A DNA stretch of 64,000 nucleotides. Origin: Hanleya hanleyi (taxonomy: Eukaryota; Mollusca; Polyplacophora; Lepidopleurida; Hanleyidae). This document shows, piece by piece, positions 21,234-31,633 of the stretch; position 1 is the stretch's first letter; each line of letters begins with the position of its first letter. A program made the position numbers and the translations under genes. The DNA is taken from contig JAVTVY010025073.1 in assembly GCA_036873755.1 (NCBI GenBank), positions 1 through 64,000 on the forward strand, read 5' to 3'. Below the pieces are notes generated by a model that had not been told where the DNA came from, ran no database searches, and worked only from the letters and a program-made list of their open reading frames with translations.

Positions 21234-22955
21234 AGATGTCTGACTAAGCCCCTTGGCTCCACAGCCGTCATGAACAGTAAATTACAAGGAAGTATGTCTT
21301 CATATTGGATGGTGGCGGTAGTGACTGCTTTGTTGTTATTATCAGTCTTAGGTGAGTTGATTTTGTTCAAATTAAGGTGGTGATTAACTACCATAGCGTA
21401 CTTAATTAAACCATGTCATTTATAGGGCATTTGGTGTTCAGATCATCTTAATGTTGACATCAATTGAAAATACATGGTCGCTTTAGAGGTGCTTATTCAT
21501 ATTTTTACAACAGACTTAATCAAAACAGCCACGAGCTCACATTTAGATTATGCAACTAGGCCAAATGCTATTTGTTGATCATTTTACCAACATTTATCTG
21601 TATGCAACTTCTAAAGGAAATAATGTTCTCCTTCTACAACCTGCTCACTGGTAATACAGCAATAATGCCACAATATATAGCACCCAATCATGTTATCAGT
21701 GAATTAGCAACATTGGTTCATCTGAGACATGCATATTTGCCACTTCTATATCGATGTTTAATGCATAGCAGCACATTTAATTGAGAAAGTTATAGCACCG
21801 ATAAATCTCGGAAGGAATAATGAAGAATGGCACTCCTGTTTAGCGGCTTTGTGCTCAGTTGATAAACAATCGCAAAATGAATACAAAAATACTCTTAGGC
21901 ACTGTTGAAATGGCTCTCTTTCATTTACAGCAATAGCTTTTCAAATGTTTACAGATAATAAGACAGGGCAATGTATGCCCAGCTCAGAGACAAGTATGTC
22001 GTTACCAATCTCAGTAAACTCACACATAATATCACGGAATATATTCAGTATTCCCCATGATTTACCATCTTGGTTTACCTAGATTGTGCCGTTACATGAA
22101 TAAAGGTCTTATTTACAAACCTGTTTAATAGTTGATGTCCAAACATTCAAAAACACAAATCAATAGGCTTATTTGGAATCACATGGACATGGTAAATTTG
22201 AAGAATCAAGAAATCCAGTGAATTTCTACAGTCCAGACAATCTAGAAAATAGCCTCGAAATAAATATGTTTTGAACTTCGAAAGAAAATGGACAACACAG
22301 TTGTGAAGTTTTGAGAAAGGTTAATAATTAGAGCATTTCCACAAAGTGGATGCTCTTATGTTTTCATGAGAAACGGCTCCGCCGGATTCGCCGCCGCCGC
22401 GACTTTAAACGTGAATATCTCTGAAACCGTTAAATATTTTCGGGTCAGACTTTGTTTGCTATCTGCTTAGGCCTGGGAAAGAAGATGGCATTGTAAGGCG
22501 GGGTTTTTGCCCACAGCCAGCCGACTCATAGGAATGTACATTTCTTCTCTTCATCTGTCAATCACAATGCAATGTACAACTTGTCGTCGGCGGCAACTGT
22601 CAATCAACGGACTGACTGTTACGCTTCACATTTGGGACGAACCATGAGAGCTTCAGATATGTTCGGTACCAAGACGTTATTATTTCATCACGTTACAGTC
22701 GATTTGACATCCACATATTGGAGAATCAATACAGAATTTAGGCGAATATTTTGCCGTTGTAACAGGTAGCGACTGATCGTTCGATTTCAACGTTTGACTA
22801 GCCCGTAATGTCCACACGGTATCGTGTCATCGTGAAACAATATTTATTTTATTTTAATTGGTTCATAATGATAGCCTAAAATTTTATTTCAGATATACTG
22901 AATGCAATTTTATTACAAAAATGAGAAAGATTGAAATAACTTGACGACGTCACAC
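21234..22955. other. Non-coding
   Basis: No supported gene. agagcatttccacaaagtgg followed by atgctct near 22330-22353 forms a short inverted repeat. Confidence 0.4.
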
Positions 22956-22958
22956 ATG

Positions 22959-23046
22959 TTGCCCTCCTGGGATTCGAACTCGGTAAAAAAATTTTTCGAG
23001 GCGCTTGTGATTCAACGTGCGTATACCCACTACACCACGACATACG
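22959..23046 (-). other. tRNA-like sequence, probable pseudogene or SINE head
   Basis: On the minus strand ggtgtagtgggtatacgc resembles a D-arm with A box and gagttcgaatccc a T-arm with B box, in the right order. A run of seven T residues lies between them and acceptor pairing is poor, so it is not called as an active tRNA gene. Confidence 0.4.
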
Positions 23047-23132
23047 AACAACTGTAACAGGCTATTTTGTCACTTTAATCTACTTACGAAAACTTCAAAC
23101 GTTATGAATCATAACTTTTAATTTTTTAGTAT

Positions 23133-23229
23133 GAAGGACTTCTTGGACCAAAAAGATCTCCCAGCACTGGGAATATAATGTTACCACACAACACCAGGTA
23201 AATAGCGTTTTGGTCCAAGGAGTCCTTCG
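23133..23229. repeat. 97-bp inverted repeat (MITE-like)
   Basis: gaaggacttcttggaccaaa is mirrored by tttggtccaaggagtccttc with a 55-bp spacer. Confidence 0.6.
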
Positions 23230-24151
23230 CGTCTAAATGCGTGTCTGAAGGACTCGATTTAGACCCTTTTTTCACAAAATAGCAAAAGCTGTGGATTTCA
23301 GTTTCATGTGATAACTATAATCATAACGCAATCGCACTAAAACTTTCACATATTGTGTACTTATATTTTCTCTTGCCGTTACATTAAAACATAAGTATTT
23401 TTATGACATATTATTTTTTCGATTTCAACCGCACCACGTATAGGCCAAAATCCAGCCTTATCGTACCATCACCTTTGTCTGGTTGTGTTTTGATACCCGC
23501 TGCTCACCACTAGGTGGCTTTGTAGTCAGAGCATTGATAAACCTTTCTCTGACGATTTCGTCTGAACGGCTTGTCTGATTTCTTTGAAATTTTATTACAA
23601 TGGTCTTGAAGGATAGTATGGGCGCGGTTTGCGACGATATTGTCAACGACAAATATATAGAGGTAAAACCAAAATATAAAGTTGCCGTTTGTGACAATAT
23701 TGTCAGACACAAATATATAGAGGTAAAACCAAAATATAAAGTTGCCGTTTGTGACAATATTGTCAAACACAAATATATAGTTAAAACCAAAATATAAAGT
23801 GACTTTTGGCAAATAGAGCTTAGTTTAAAATATATAGGCCTATATATTTACAAAAATAGTTTGTAAATATATATAAAACGATATAAATAGGGCCTATATA
23901 TAAAGTTAATTTTTTTTAAATATATATAAATATTTTTTTAAAATAAATAACGACAGGGCGTTAAGGCGTTAAATAAATGTATATATTCTATTCTATTCTA
24001 TTCGTACCTGAACATATTTCAGTTCACATAATGACTTAGTAAAGGCCTATTCCAATTTTCAACAATTACTGTTATCATTTACAATCGTACTTCAGAGTTA
24101 TCACATCAATTAGATACAGATATAAATACATCTACTTAAAAATCACCATAA

Positions 24152-25561
24152 GGTATCCTAGCCTGCAGCCAATATCACGGCCTGTCTCTTTGATGTTCAA
24201 TGTACGATTTCGCCGGCCAAGTCGCTGGTTGCTATTTGCCGCATAAAAGCATCAACAGAAGTTGAAATAAAACATGTGCAGTAGTTCTACGTAAAAATAA
24301 CGATGTATTAATTATGCGCAACACAAATATTAGGCAATTTGAAATCATACTGAATATGAGCATATTTCATTGATCAGAATATGACCACTCATAGCTTAGT
24401 TATATGACTTAGGAATTATATTGTCGTTTTGTATATTTGATCGTTTTTCGATAATTTCTGCATTTCCAAACAAGACAAAAATGTGCAGGGAACGTGGTAT
24501 AATTACGGCGAATGTGGAAACTAATGGCTCATGAGGAACCGGTTGCACTAGCGAACAAAGTCGACGATTGAAAAATCTCAAAAACTTCATTCAACATACA
24601 AAATAAATAGGCAATTTTGCCACAAACTGAAAATACATCATTTTCACTGCCAAATTAACGGAATTTCTGCATTTTGTGCTTGAGTTCAAGATCAAATAAA
24701 AAAGTACATAGCCTATCAGTCTTTAACAGTTTAGGGACCGGAAGCCTCAATTTGAATAAAATACAATATTGTAAACACTAGATTGGCCTTTTTCACTTTT
24801 GCGCTGCCTCGAAACTGTTAACTAAGGAATCAGTCGAAGCCGTTTTACCCCTGCGTGCTAATCGCTAATTGATCTTCAATACGTGTGTATTGAAGATCCC
24901 TTCTGGTCCAATGGGGTTATTGACGGGCATCGGTATTAACCCTATCATATACGCTGACGAATATCAACAGTTCATTTTATTCTAATTATGTTATACTAAC
25001 TTAAAACCTAAAAAGTTTGAGATCAAGTGAGCGTATCATGCAATAATAAATGATCTCATTAATGAAAACGAGGAACAGTGAACGCAACAGTGCAATTCAC
25101 ACTGGTGGTTCCCACAGTAGGCGCCATAGTTCTTTCATAATTTGAGAACGGTACGTTTGATGATACAAGCATAGTGCAACCGGTTCCTCATGAGTCATTA
25201 GTTTCCACATTCGCTGTACTTATACCAAGTTTCCTTGTCTTGTTTGGAAATGCCGAAATTATCGAAAAGCGATAAAATATGCAAAACGACAATATAATTC
25301 CAAAGTCCTATAATTAAGCTATGAATGGTCATGTTCTGATCAATGGAATATGCTCATATTCAGTATGATTTCAGATTGTCTAATATTTGTGTTGCGCATA
25401 ATTAATATATCGTTATTTTTACGTAAAACTACTGCACATGTTTTATTTCAACTTCTGTTGATGCTTTTATGCGGCAAATAGCAACCAGCGACTTGGCCGG
25501 CGAAATCGTACATTGAACATCAAAGAGACAGGCCGTGATATTGGCTGCAGGCTAAGATACC
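24152..25561. mobile_element. 1.41 kb foldback element inside the left TIR
   Basis: ggtatcctagcctgcagcc at 24152 is mirrored by ggctgcaggctaagatacc ending at 25561. The arms are about 400 bp (24152-24556 and about 25165-25561) and closely similar. The right Maverick TIR lacks this sequence and shows the empty site (near 41360-41385). No transposase visible; short ORFs in the arms are not genes. Confidence 0.85.
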
Positions 25562-25574
25562 ATTAGTGTAAGAA

Positions 25575-25858
25575 TAGGCTTACGAGCGCAGAAGCAGGAG
25601 CAGGTGCTGGCTTACGAGCGCAGGAGCAGGAGCAATAGGTGCTCTGGCTTACGAGCGCAGGAGCAGGAGCAATAGATGCTGGCTTACGAGCGCAGGAGCA
25701 GGAGGTGCTGGCTTACGAGCGCAAGAGCAGGAGCAGTAGGTGCTGGCTTACGAGCGCAGGAGCAGGAGCAGATGCTGGCTTACGAGCGCTGGAGCAGGAG
25801 CAGCAGGTGCTGGCTTACGAGCGCAGGAGCAGCAGGTGCTGGCTTACGAGCACACCAC
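25575..25858 (+). repeat. GAGCGCAGGAGCAGGAGC tandem array (left TIR)
   Basis: Units of 30-48 bp built of ggtgctggcttacgagcgc and aggagcaggagca. A shorter inverted array lies at 41215-41352. Confidence 0.85.
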
Positions 25859-26163
25859 ATGGTTCAAGTTTTCCTATTAGCCTGCGGGGTGTTTGCGGTA
25901 TTCATCGTCTGTTCACCCAACCGTGTCCATAGCCCGAGGACACCTATGGCGTTGTTTGACCCTATTATACTACGCACATCGTTTCACACGAATGATTTTT
26001 AGTTAAACCTTATACTCATCTTCCACGTGTCACGCGCGTCATTGATCACGTTCACGGTGTTCACGAGTGCCTATGTAAGCTCGAATCATCTTATTTAGAG
26101 TCAATACTATAAATATTCGATCGATATATTTTCCGTTTATTCCGAAGTCAGACATCGTGCGGT

Positions 26164-26574
26164 ATGGATCAATATCAGAGAAAGCTCATCATACTTAAAG
26201 TTCTTTCTATAGGGGCTATTCTGCTCTTAATCATACCGCTCATCGTATTGACCACAAAAGGAACACCCTGTCCTTCCTGCGCGTTCCAGACCACGAAAGA
26301 TACACCGCGTGTTTACGAAATACCATCGGGCGATATAACCATCATTCCCAACAGAACGCTATGTACACCGATGCAGCAAGTTATTATCGACGAACATTTA
26401 CGGGCTACTGTGTGTATCTACGCCAAGTTATTGAGGATTGATTTGCGTTATTTTATCAACTACAAAGCCACTATAAAGGGCATGGTCTTGAACTACATGC
26501 AATGGACATTAGTCAAAGCTCGAACCCGTCTCATCGATACAGCTATTCATAACCTACTAGAAAAGAAAAGTTAA
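26164..26574 (+). CDS. Small membrane protein of the Maverick, unknown function
   Basis: Intact 136-residue ORF, the first gene inside the left TIR. Residues about 8-30 are strongly hydrophobic (one membrane segment near the N terminus), followed by a CPSC pair at about 38-41 and a soluble C-terminal part. Two bases separate its stop from the next ATG, so the two were probably expressed together or from nested transcripts. I do not recognise the family; small membrane proteins are common in this part of Maverick genomes. It is one of the few undamaged ORFs of the element. Confidence 0.65.
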   Translation: MDQYQRKLIILKVLSIGAILLLIIPLIVLTTKGTPCPSCAFQTTKDTPRVYEIPSGDITIIPNRTLCTPMQQVIIDEHLRATVCIYAKLLRIDLRYFINYKATIKGMVLNYMQWTLVKARTRLIDTAIHNLLEKKS

Positions 26575-26576
26575 CG

Positions 26577-26813
26577 ATGGATTGGAATCAAATGGTGAAT
26601 GCCGTCACCTTTTTACACGCCTACAAATCTATCATCCATAACATGTTTGAAGACGGCGTAGTAAATAGAGGTCGCCTAATTTTACTACATATCTATACAT
26701 ATTCAGTGTGTCAGAATGTTTCCGATACGTTGAAAGTTGAAATTTGGGATTACTATATAACGCTATACGAACGCCTAAGGAGACAGTTGATTGCGAATCA
26801 GTCGAATGGATAA
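26577..26813 (+). CDS. Mini Bcl-2-like protein (BH1/BH2 region), candidate apoptosis regulator
   Basis: Intact 78-residue ORF. Residues 24-33 read FEDGVVNRGR, very close to the BH1 signature of Bcl-2 proteins (F-x-DG-x-NWGR). It is followed by two predicted helices spaced as in Bcl-2 family members and an end (LIANQSNG, residues 71-78) at the position of BH2. BH3, BH4 and the C-terminal membrane anchor are absent and the usual BH1 tryptophan is arginine, so the fold would be minimal. Animal viruses with midsize DNA genomes often carry Bcl-2 homologues, which fits the context. Its end overlaps the next start codon by 8 bases (26806-26813). Homology is inferred from motif and spacing only. Confidence 0.55.
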   Translation: MDWNQMVNAVTFLHAYKSIIHNMFEDGVVNRGRLILLHIYTYSVCQNVSDTLKVEIWDYYITLYERLRRQLIANQSNG

Positions 26814-27227
26814 GTACATCGTCGTAAACAGCGAGGACTCCAAGACGCTTTTCCCCGAGAATCGACCATACAAATTTCGCGTCAGCTTGAATGAAAGCAT
26901 CCATTTCGACGAGTCTTGGGTCGTAGCCTTAGCAGAAATATTCATCCAAAGACAACCGCAGGTTAAATCACGATCTCTTCTACGCCTGTGTTGTAATATA
27001 TGCGGAGATTCCTTCGTAGGCGAGACGAAAGTACCTCTACTACGCTACGTCGAGGCCTCCGGACTCCAGAAAAAACGGTATCTAGGATATACCCCACGCC
27101 GTATTACCTACCCATCATTTTAAGCGACGTACGCTATCTAGAAATCAACATAACCGACGAACAGGGTGAGCCGGCGACATTTCTCACCGAATCCGTCATC
27201 GTAACGCTTCACGTAAAACAGCTATGA
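26806..27227 (+). pseudogene. Penton-like / minor capsid protein, frameshifted
   Basis: Starts at the ATG at 26806, overlapping the preceding stop. N-terminal text YKFRVSLNES and SWVVALAEIFI, a middle LCCNICGDSFVGE with PLLRYVE, and a C-terminal YLEINITDEQGEPATF ending in VTLHVKQL form the pattern of the small virion protein found next to the capsid gene in metazoan Mavericks. I equate it with the single-jelly-roll penton/minor capsid protein. A frameshift between about 27060 and 27095 splits it; the downstream frame runs to 27227. Full length would be about 140 residues. Confidence 0.55.
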
Positions 27228-27583
27228 CCGGGAGTCCGATGTGAATAAATGGATCAGATTTTATCGGAATGAGGCAAAATCTGTCCATAAACCCTCGACG
27301 TATTTTAAGAAGCAGAAAGGTGGAGGACTCGGCGGTAAGACGGGTGAATCCTGCATTATTCCCGTCGATCCTCATTCTAAAAACGTCAGCAAGAAGAAAT
27401 TGAAGACGCCGGCTATTCAGCTTACGGCCCCCCTCTCAACAAGTGGTCGAACAAGCAAAGTTTGAAGTCTCGAGAACACATCAACAGGAACCCATAAATA
27501 GGAAGCGTTCTCTCACTTCCGTTAGTTCACCCACCGATAAACGGAGAGCGCGAACCAGAAGATCGCATCTCTTGGAGTTATAA
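27224..27583 (+). pseudogene. Basic core-like virion protein, frameshifted twice
   Basis: An ATG at 27224 overlaps the stop of the preceding gene (ATGA). The frame shifts near 27237 and again near 27435; the last frame ends at 27581-27583, two bases before the capsid ATG. Features are a Gly-rich GGGLGGK segment resembling an adenain-type cleavage site and Lys/Arg-rich stretches, with a C terminus containing DKRRARTRRSH. It would be about 118 residues and is probably a DNA-binding core or pX/pVI-like protein. This is an inference from composition, position and the nearby protease. Confidence 0.5.
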
Positions 27584-27599
27584 CATGGCACTCCCAAAC

Positions 27600-28066
27600 G
27601 CTATATAGACGATCTTCTCGCTGTGGATAATCGCTATATAAATGACGCAGTGAAGGATATATATCCACCTTCACTGGATTTGAAGGAAACTACAGATAGC
27701 CCTACAGGCACATCATATTTAGATCTATATCTCTACAAAAATGAAGCGGGCATTCTCTCTCGTCGACTTTATGACAAAAGAGATGATTACAATTTCGACA
27801 TCGTAAACTATCCCTTTCTGGAGAGTAATATTCCAGTGGGACCTTCATATGGCGTATACATATCTCGCCTAGTAGCATTTGCTAGATCCTGTGTTAATTG
27901 TGACGATTTCAATCAACGTCACAAAACATTGTTGCAGAAACTTATAAAACAGGACTATTCCTCCAAGCGCCTCCACTCAAAGTTTCTCAAATTTGGCGAT
28001 ACATATCGCATGCTGATAGCAAAATACGAACGTAGCGTGCAAGATCTATGGCGTTACGTTTCGTAA
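27600..28066 (+). pseudogene. 3' fragment of a reverse transcriptase
   Basis: Begins inside the RT palm at YIDDLL (motif C) and runs to a stop at 28064-28066. Near-identical to the C-terminal half of the minus-strand copy at 28524-29516, including the RLYDKRDDYNFDIVNYPFL and YGVYISRLVAFARSC blocks. Motifs A and B are missing, so it is inactive. Followed by ttccgcttaacccggggct, shared by all RT copies here. Confidence 0.85.
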
Positions 28067-28125
28067 CTTGTGTCTAATTCCGCTTAACCCGGGGCTAGGG
28101 GCCGTATGAACCCATGTACTTCAAT

Positions 28126-28470
28126 TACAAGCGTCTAGTCCGTCATTCATAATCCAGCCGTCGTCCATTAGAGAATATCCGCGTCCATAATCCAAAGACC
28201 TATTCCATTTTCCACATAACAGTATTAGCACCAAATTCAAAAAGACAATCATAGTATACATAAACATAGGCTTGTTTCCTGCAAGAGAGAAGCGGTCAAC
28301 AGTTTTCAATGATGCCGGCAAGACATCATGATGTTCCAAAAATACAAATCCGTATCGCTGATCAGTATTCCAATCCATAATATTCGTTATAGAGTCGTCA
28401 TCTAAAAAATGATGTATCTCAGTCACGCTTTGATTGTGACTGTTCATATGAGTACCATGAGGATCTTGAA
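28126..28470 (-). repeat. RT-associated ~340-bp repeat, minus orientation
   Basis: Inverse of 29462-29806. Ends with tacaagcgtctagtccg on the plus strand. Lies between the two inverted RT fragments. Confidence 0.85.
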
Positions 28471-28523
28471 GTACATGGGTTCATACGGCCCCTAGCCCCG
28501 GGTTAAGCGGAATTAGACACAAG

Positions 28524-29516
28524 TTACGAAACGTAGCGCCATAGATCTTGCACGCTACGTTCGTATTTTGCTATCAGCATGCGATATGTATCGCCAAATT
28601 TGACAAACTTTGAGTGGAGGCGCTTGGTGGAATAGCCCTGTTTTATAAGTTTCTGCAACAATGTTTTGTGACGTTGATTAAAATCATCACATTTAACACA
28701 GGATCTAGCAAATGCTACTAAGCGAGATATGTATACGCCATATGCAGGTCCCACTGGAATATTACTATCCAGAAAGGGATAGTTTACGATGTCGAAATTG
28801 TAATCATCTCTTTTGTCATAAAGTCGACGAGAGAGAATGCCCGCTTCATTTTTATAGAGATAGAGATCTAAATAAGATGTGCCTGTAGGGCTATCTGTAG
28901 TTTCCTTCAAATCCAGTGAAGGTGGATATATATCCTTCACTGCGTCATTTATATAGCGATTATCCACAGCGAGAAGATCGTCTATATAGCGTTTGATGAA
29001 TGAGAAGGAACGGGCTTTGAATGGATCGGTTTTTGAAAGCGCCTGCATATAGTCATATTCATAAGAGAACAGATACAGGTCAGCCAACAGGGGTGCACAA
29101 TTAGTACCCATTGGAATACCTATATGCTGCTGATATATTGTGTTGCCAAATTTCACATAGATGTTTTTAATGAGAAATTCAAGCAACTCTATAAACAAAG
29201 AAACATCCCATGAATGATATCTCTTGTATGTAGTCGAGCTAAAGAATGCTTTATGGCTTCCGACATTAATATATCTACGATCAGTTTTCTTGAACACAGA
29301 TACTATTAATGAACTTATACGGTCAATAAGGTCCTGATGAGGGATTGTAGTATAGAGAGTCGAGAAATCCCATGTGGATACATGTCTGTACGGTATGTGA
29401 CCTTTAGCATCAAGCTCTTCCGTAAGACATTTTGAGTTTTTCCGTAAGACATTTTGAGTTTTTCTCATGGTGCTCATATGAACAGTTACAATCAAAGCGT
29501 GACTGAGATACACCAT
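28524..29516 (-). pseudogene. Reverse transcriptase, Penelope-like (tentative), 5'-truncated
   Basis: A 330-residue open frame whose first ~20 residues come from the adjoining repeat. RT motifs: DFSTLYTTIPH (motif A), GIPMGTNCAPLLADLYLFSY (motif B) and RYIDDLLAVDN (catalytic motif C), then a conserved C-terminal block with YDKRDDYNFDIVN. Motif wording (LYTTIP, PMGTNCAP, YIDDLL) suggests Penelope-like elements, a retroelement class with unusual terminal repeats. No GIY-YIG endonuclease is seen, so the family call is tentative. The catalytic core is open, but the N-terminal region is truncated at the repeat junction (near 29460). Confidence 0.75.
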
Positions 29517-29806
29517 TCTCTAGATAACGACTTTAGAACGATTATTATGGATTAAGAATACTGATCAGCGATACGGATTTTATATTTTTGGAACATGATG
29601 ATGTCTTGTCGGCATCATTGAAAACTGTTGACCGCTTCTCTCTTGCAGGAAACTAGCCTATGTTTATGTATACTATGATTGCCTTTTTTGAATTTGATGC
29701 TAATACTGTTATATGGATATGGAATAGGTCTTTGGATTATGGACGCGGATATTCTTTAATGGACGACGGATGATTTATGAATGACGGACTAGACGCTTGT
29801 ATCCTC
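29462..29806 (+). repeat. RT-associated ~340-bp repeat, plus orientation
   Basis: Contains gcgtgactgagatacacca, gaccgcttctctcttgcagg, a ggtctttggattatggacgc block and the terminal gacgcttgta. Other copies or parts: 1776-2035, 28126-28470 (inverse), 32251-32355 (inverse, partial), 61565-62290 (split). Confidence 0.85.
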
Positions 29807-31118
29807 ACCGACAAAGGGTTCACCGATGGTCAACCTAGCGAATTATCGTTGTTCTCATTACCCCCTACGCAAACAGCGGTTGAAAGTCGCTATGTTATCG
29901 ACGTTCGACCGTCTTCTCAAATCTTCGAAGATGCACCCGTCGAATTCCAGATATCCGGTCAAGGCTCGGATTACGTCAACTTGAAATCCACCAGACTCTA
30001 CATTAAGGCTAAAATAACCCACAGAGATGACACCCCTTTGATCAAAGATGAAAAATGCGGCCCTATCAATTTACTCCTTCAAACTATGTGGTCTCAGATA
30101 GACGTCACCATGCAGGGTAAGCTTATGGCGGTCATGGACAACAGTTACCCTATAAAGCTTACATTCAAACGCTAATGAATTTCGGTGAAGACGCTAAAAC
30201 CACTAAGCCAGTGCCCCAACTGTATGTAGCCGACGAGGGTATTAATTTGGATACCACGGATGCCGCAACAGGTCAAAATGTCGGATTTACACAGAGAAGG
30301 AAATTCATCGCGGAGAGTAATGTATTCGAAATGGAAGGAAACTTCATGCAAGATGTTTTCAAACAATAGCGCTACTTGCTCAATAACGTGGACGTATACA
30401 TCAAAATGCATCGCTCCGCATCGCAGTTCACCATGATGTCGGGCGAGAAAAATCCGGCGTATAAACTGGTGATACAAGATATCAGCCTAAAAGTCGCGAA
30501 AGTTCGCGTAAACCCCGGCGTGATTTTGAGACACGCCAAGGCCTTGGAAAATACATCGGCCAAATATTCGTACGTGAGAACGGAGACCAAAATGGCTTCC
30601 TTAGCCACGGGACAGACCCTCTTCCGCTGGGATAATATGTTTTTATCCGTCTACCCCAGCAGACTGGTGAAAGGATTCGTATCGTCCAAAGCCTTCGCCG
30701 GGGATTATCAAAAGAACCGCCTAAACTTTCAACACTTCAAACTGGTCAATCTCTCGGTGAATATTGACGGCGTAACGACTCCGGGTCATTTCCTGAGAAC
30801 GCGGTATAACTCGAATTGGAGAAAGAGTTCGTTCTCATCGGTTTACCTGAGTGTGTTCGATAGCATAGGACGTACCGGCGAGAACTTCGGTAATTCTATC
30901 ACCTGGTACGATTATCACAACGGCTCTACCCTCTACGCCTTCAACCTCGACCCCTTCTACGCCGCAGAAGATCACCTTCAACTCCTGAGACAATGTAATG
31001 TACGTCTGGAAGCGACCTTCGACGAACCATTGCCGGAAAATGCGAGCTGTATCGCCTATGCCGAATTCCCAGCGCTGTTCGAGGTGGATAAGTCTCGCAA
31101 CATCGTCTCCATTACACC

Positions 31119-31519
31119 ATGAATACGGACTAACTTCTTTGCATCATTCACAGCGACTGTACGCTCGACGCTTGTGTACGAGGTGTGTACCCGGATAATA
31201 AAATTCCAAACCACGTGTTACGAACACCAGCGGCTTTTATCGTGAATACCGACGTGGCGAGTCTCCCCGGGGAACACTGGGTGGTGTTTTATTTCAGCAA
31301 CCAGCGAGGAACATTTTTTGATTCCCTAGGACATCCTCCGGAATATTATTCGAACCATTTTGTAAAATTTCTCGAAAACAATAGTAAATTCCGTTATTAC
31401 AGCGATAGACAGCTTCAAGGAGATATCAAAACCATTGTCATAACGATTACTATGTATGCAACTTTGTCAAGCGGTATTTTTCACGTTGTTTAAATAATTC
31501 GCTGAACTTGCATTGTTAA
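31119..31519 (+). pseudogene. Adenain-type cysteine protease, broken
   Basis: The ATG at 31119 overlaps the capsid stop (ATGA). Landmarks are GVYPDNKIPNHV, PAAFIVNTD, GEHWVVFYF with the catalytic His, FFDSLGHPPEYY, and RQLQ before the Cys region. This is the adenovirus-protease/Ulp1-like fold that matures virion proteins in Mavericks. Damage: an in-frame TAA at codon 5 (31131-31133), and a frameshift near 31430 just before the catalytic cysteine. In the shifted frame a Cys codon at 31436-31438 is followed by a YYVCNFVKRYFSR-like segment, ending at 31517-31519. About 130 residues if open; inactive as it stands. Confidence 0.8.
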
Positions 31520-31633
31520 ACCACTTGCATTGTCCTAGCAATATTAATAAGGTTGAGTAAACCACACACTGTTTGTTTTCTTATTTATTTAAAGAGGTGT
31601 GAGTCACCGTTTTCATCATTCGAGTTCATAGAT

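Larger units (their letters stand above)
23617..26030 (+). repeat. Left terminal inverted repeat of the Maverick (with insertion)
   Basis: 23634-23810 has three units of about 60 bp with gacaatattgtca and aaaccaaaatataaagt. 23953-23974 carries gggcgttaaggcgtta. The match to the right end continues to about 24151, resumes after the foldback insertion at 25562, and fades near 26030. Confidence 0.85.
27598..29806. mobile_element. Inverted pair of RT-element fragments inserted in the capsid gene
   Basis: Composed of a plus-strand 3' RT fragment (to about 28120), a minus-oriented ~340-bp repeat (28126-28470), a minus-strand longer RT (29516-28524), and a plus-oriented copy of the ~340-bp repeat (29462-29806). 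The right boundary is the terminal gacgcttgta at about 29806, where capsid coding resumes. The left junction shares caaacgctat with the RT, a microhomology. No clear target duplication is seen. Confidence 0.75.
27585..31122 (+). pseudogene. Major capsid protein (double jelly-roll type), interrupted and frameshifted
   Basis: The start (MALPNA) is at 27585 and the gene resumes at about 29807 after a 2.2 kb RT-element insertion. Capsid landmarks are SLFSLPPTQTAVESRY, DYVNLKSTRLYIKAKI, SQIDVTMQGKL, FGEDAK and, near the end, AYAEFPALFEVD. This is the order typical of Polinton hexon-like capsid proteins that build icosahedral shells. Further damage: a single-base deletion near 30157 shifts the frame, and an in-frame TAG lies at 30367-30369. 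Intact length would be about 450 residues. The stop at 31120-31122 overlaps the protease ATG. Confidence 0.85.

Noticed and set aside
22959..23046. Functional tRNA gene on the minus strand
   Set aside because: Same problems: an internal run of seven T residues and no convincing acceptor stem.
25639..26002. Ala/Gly-rich ORFs in the left TIR array
   Set aside because: Translation of the GAGCGCAGGAGCAGG tandem repeat; the matching ORFs at 41049-41327 are its inverse.
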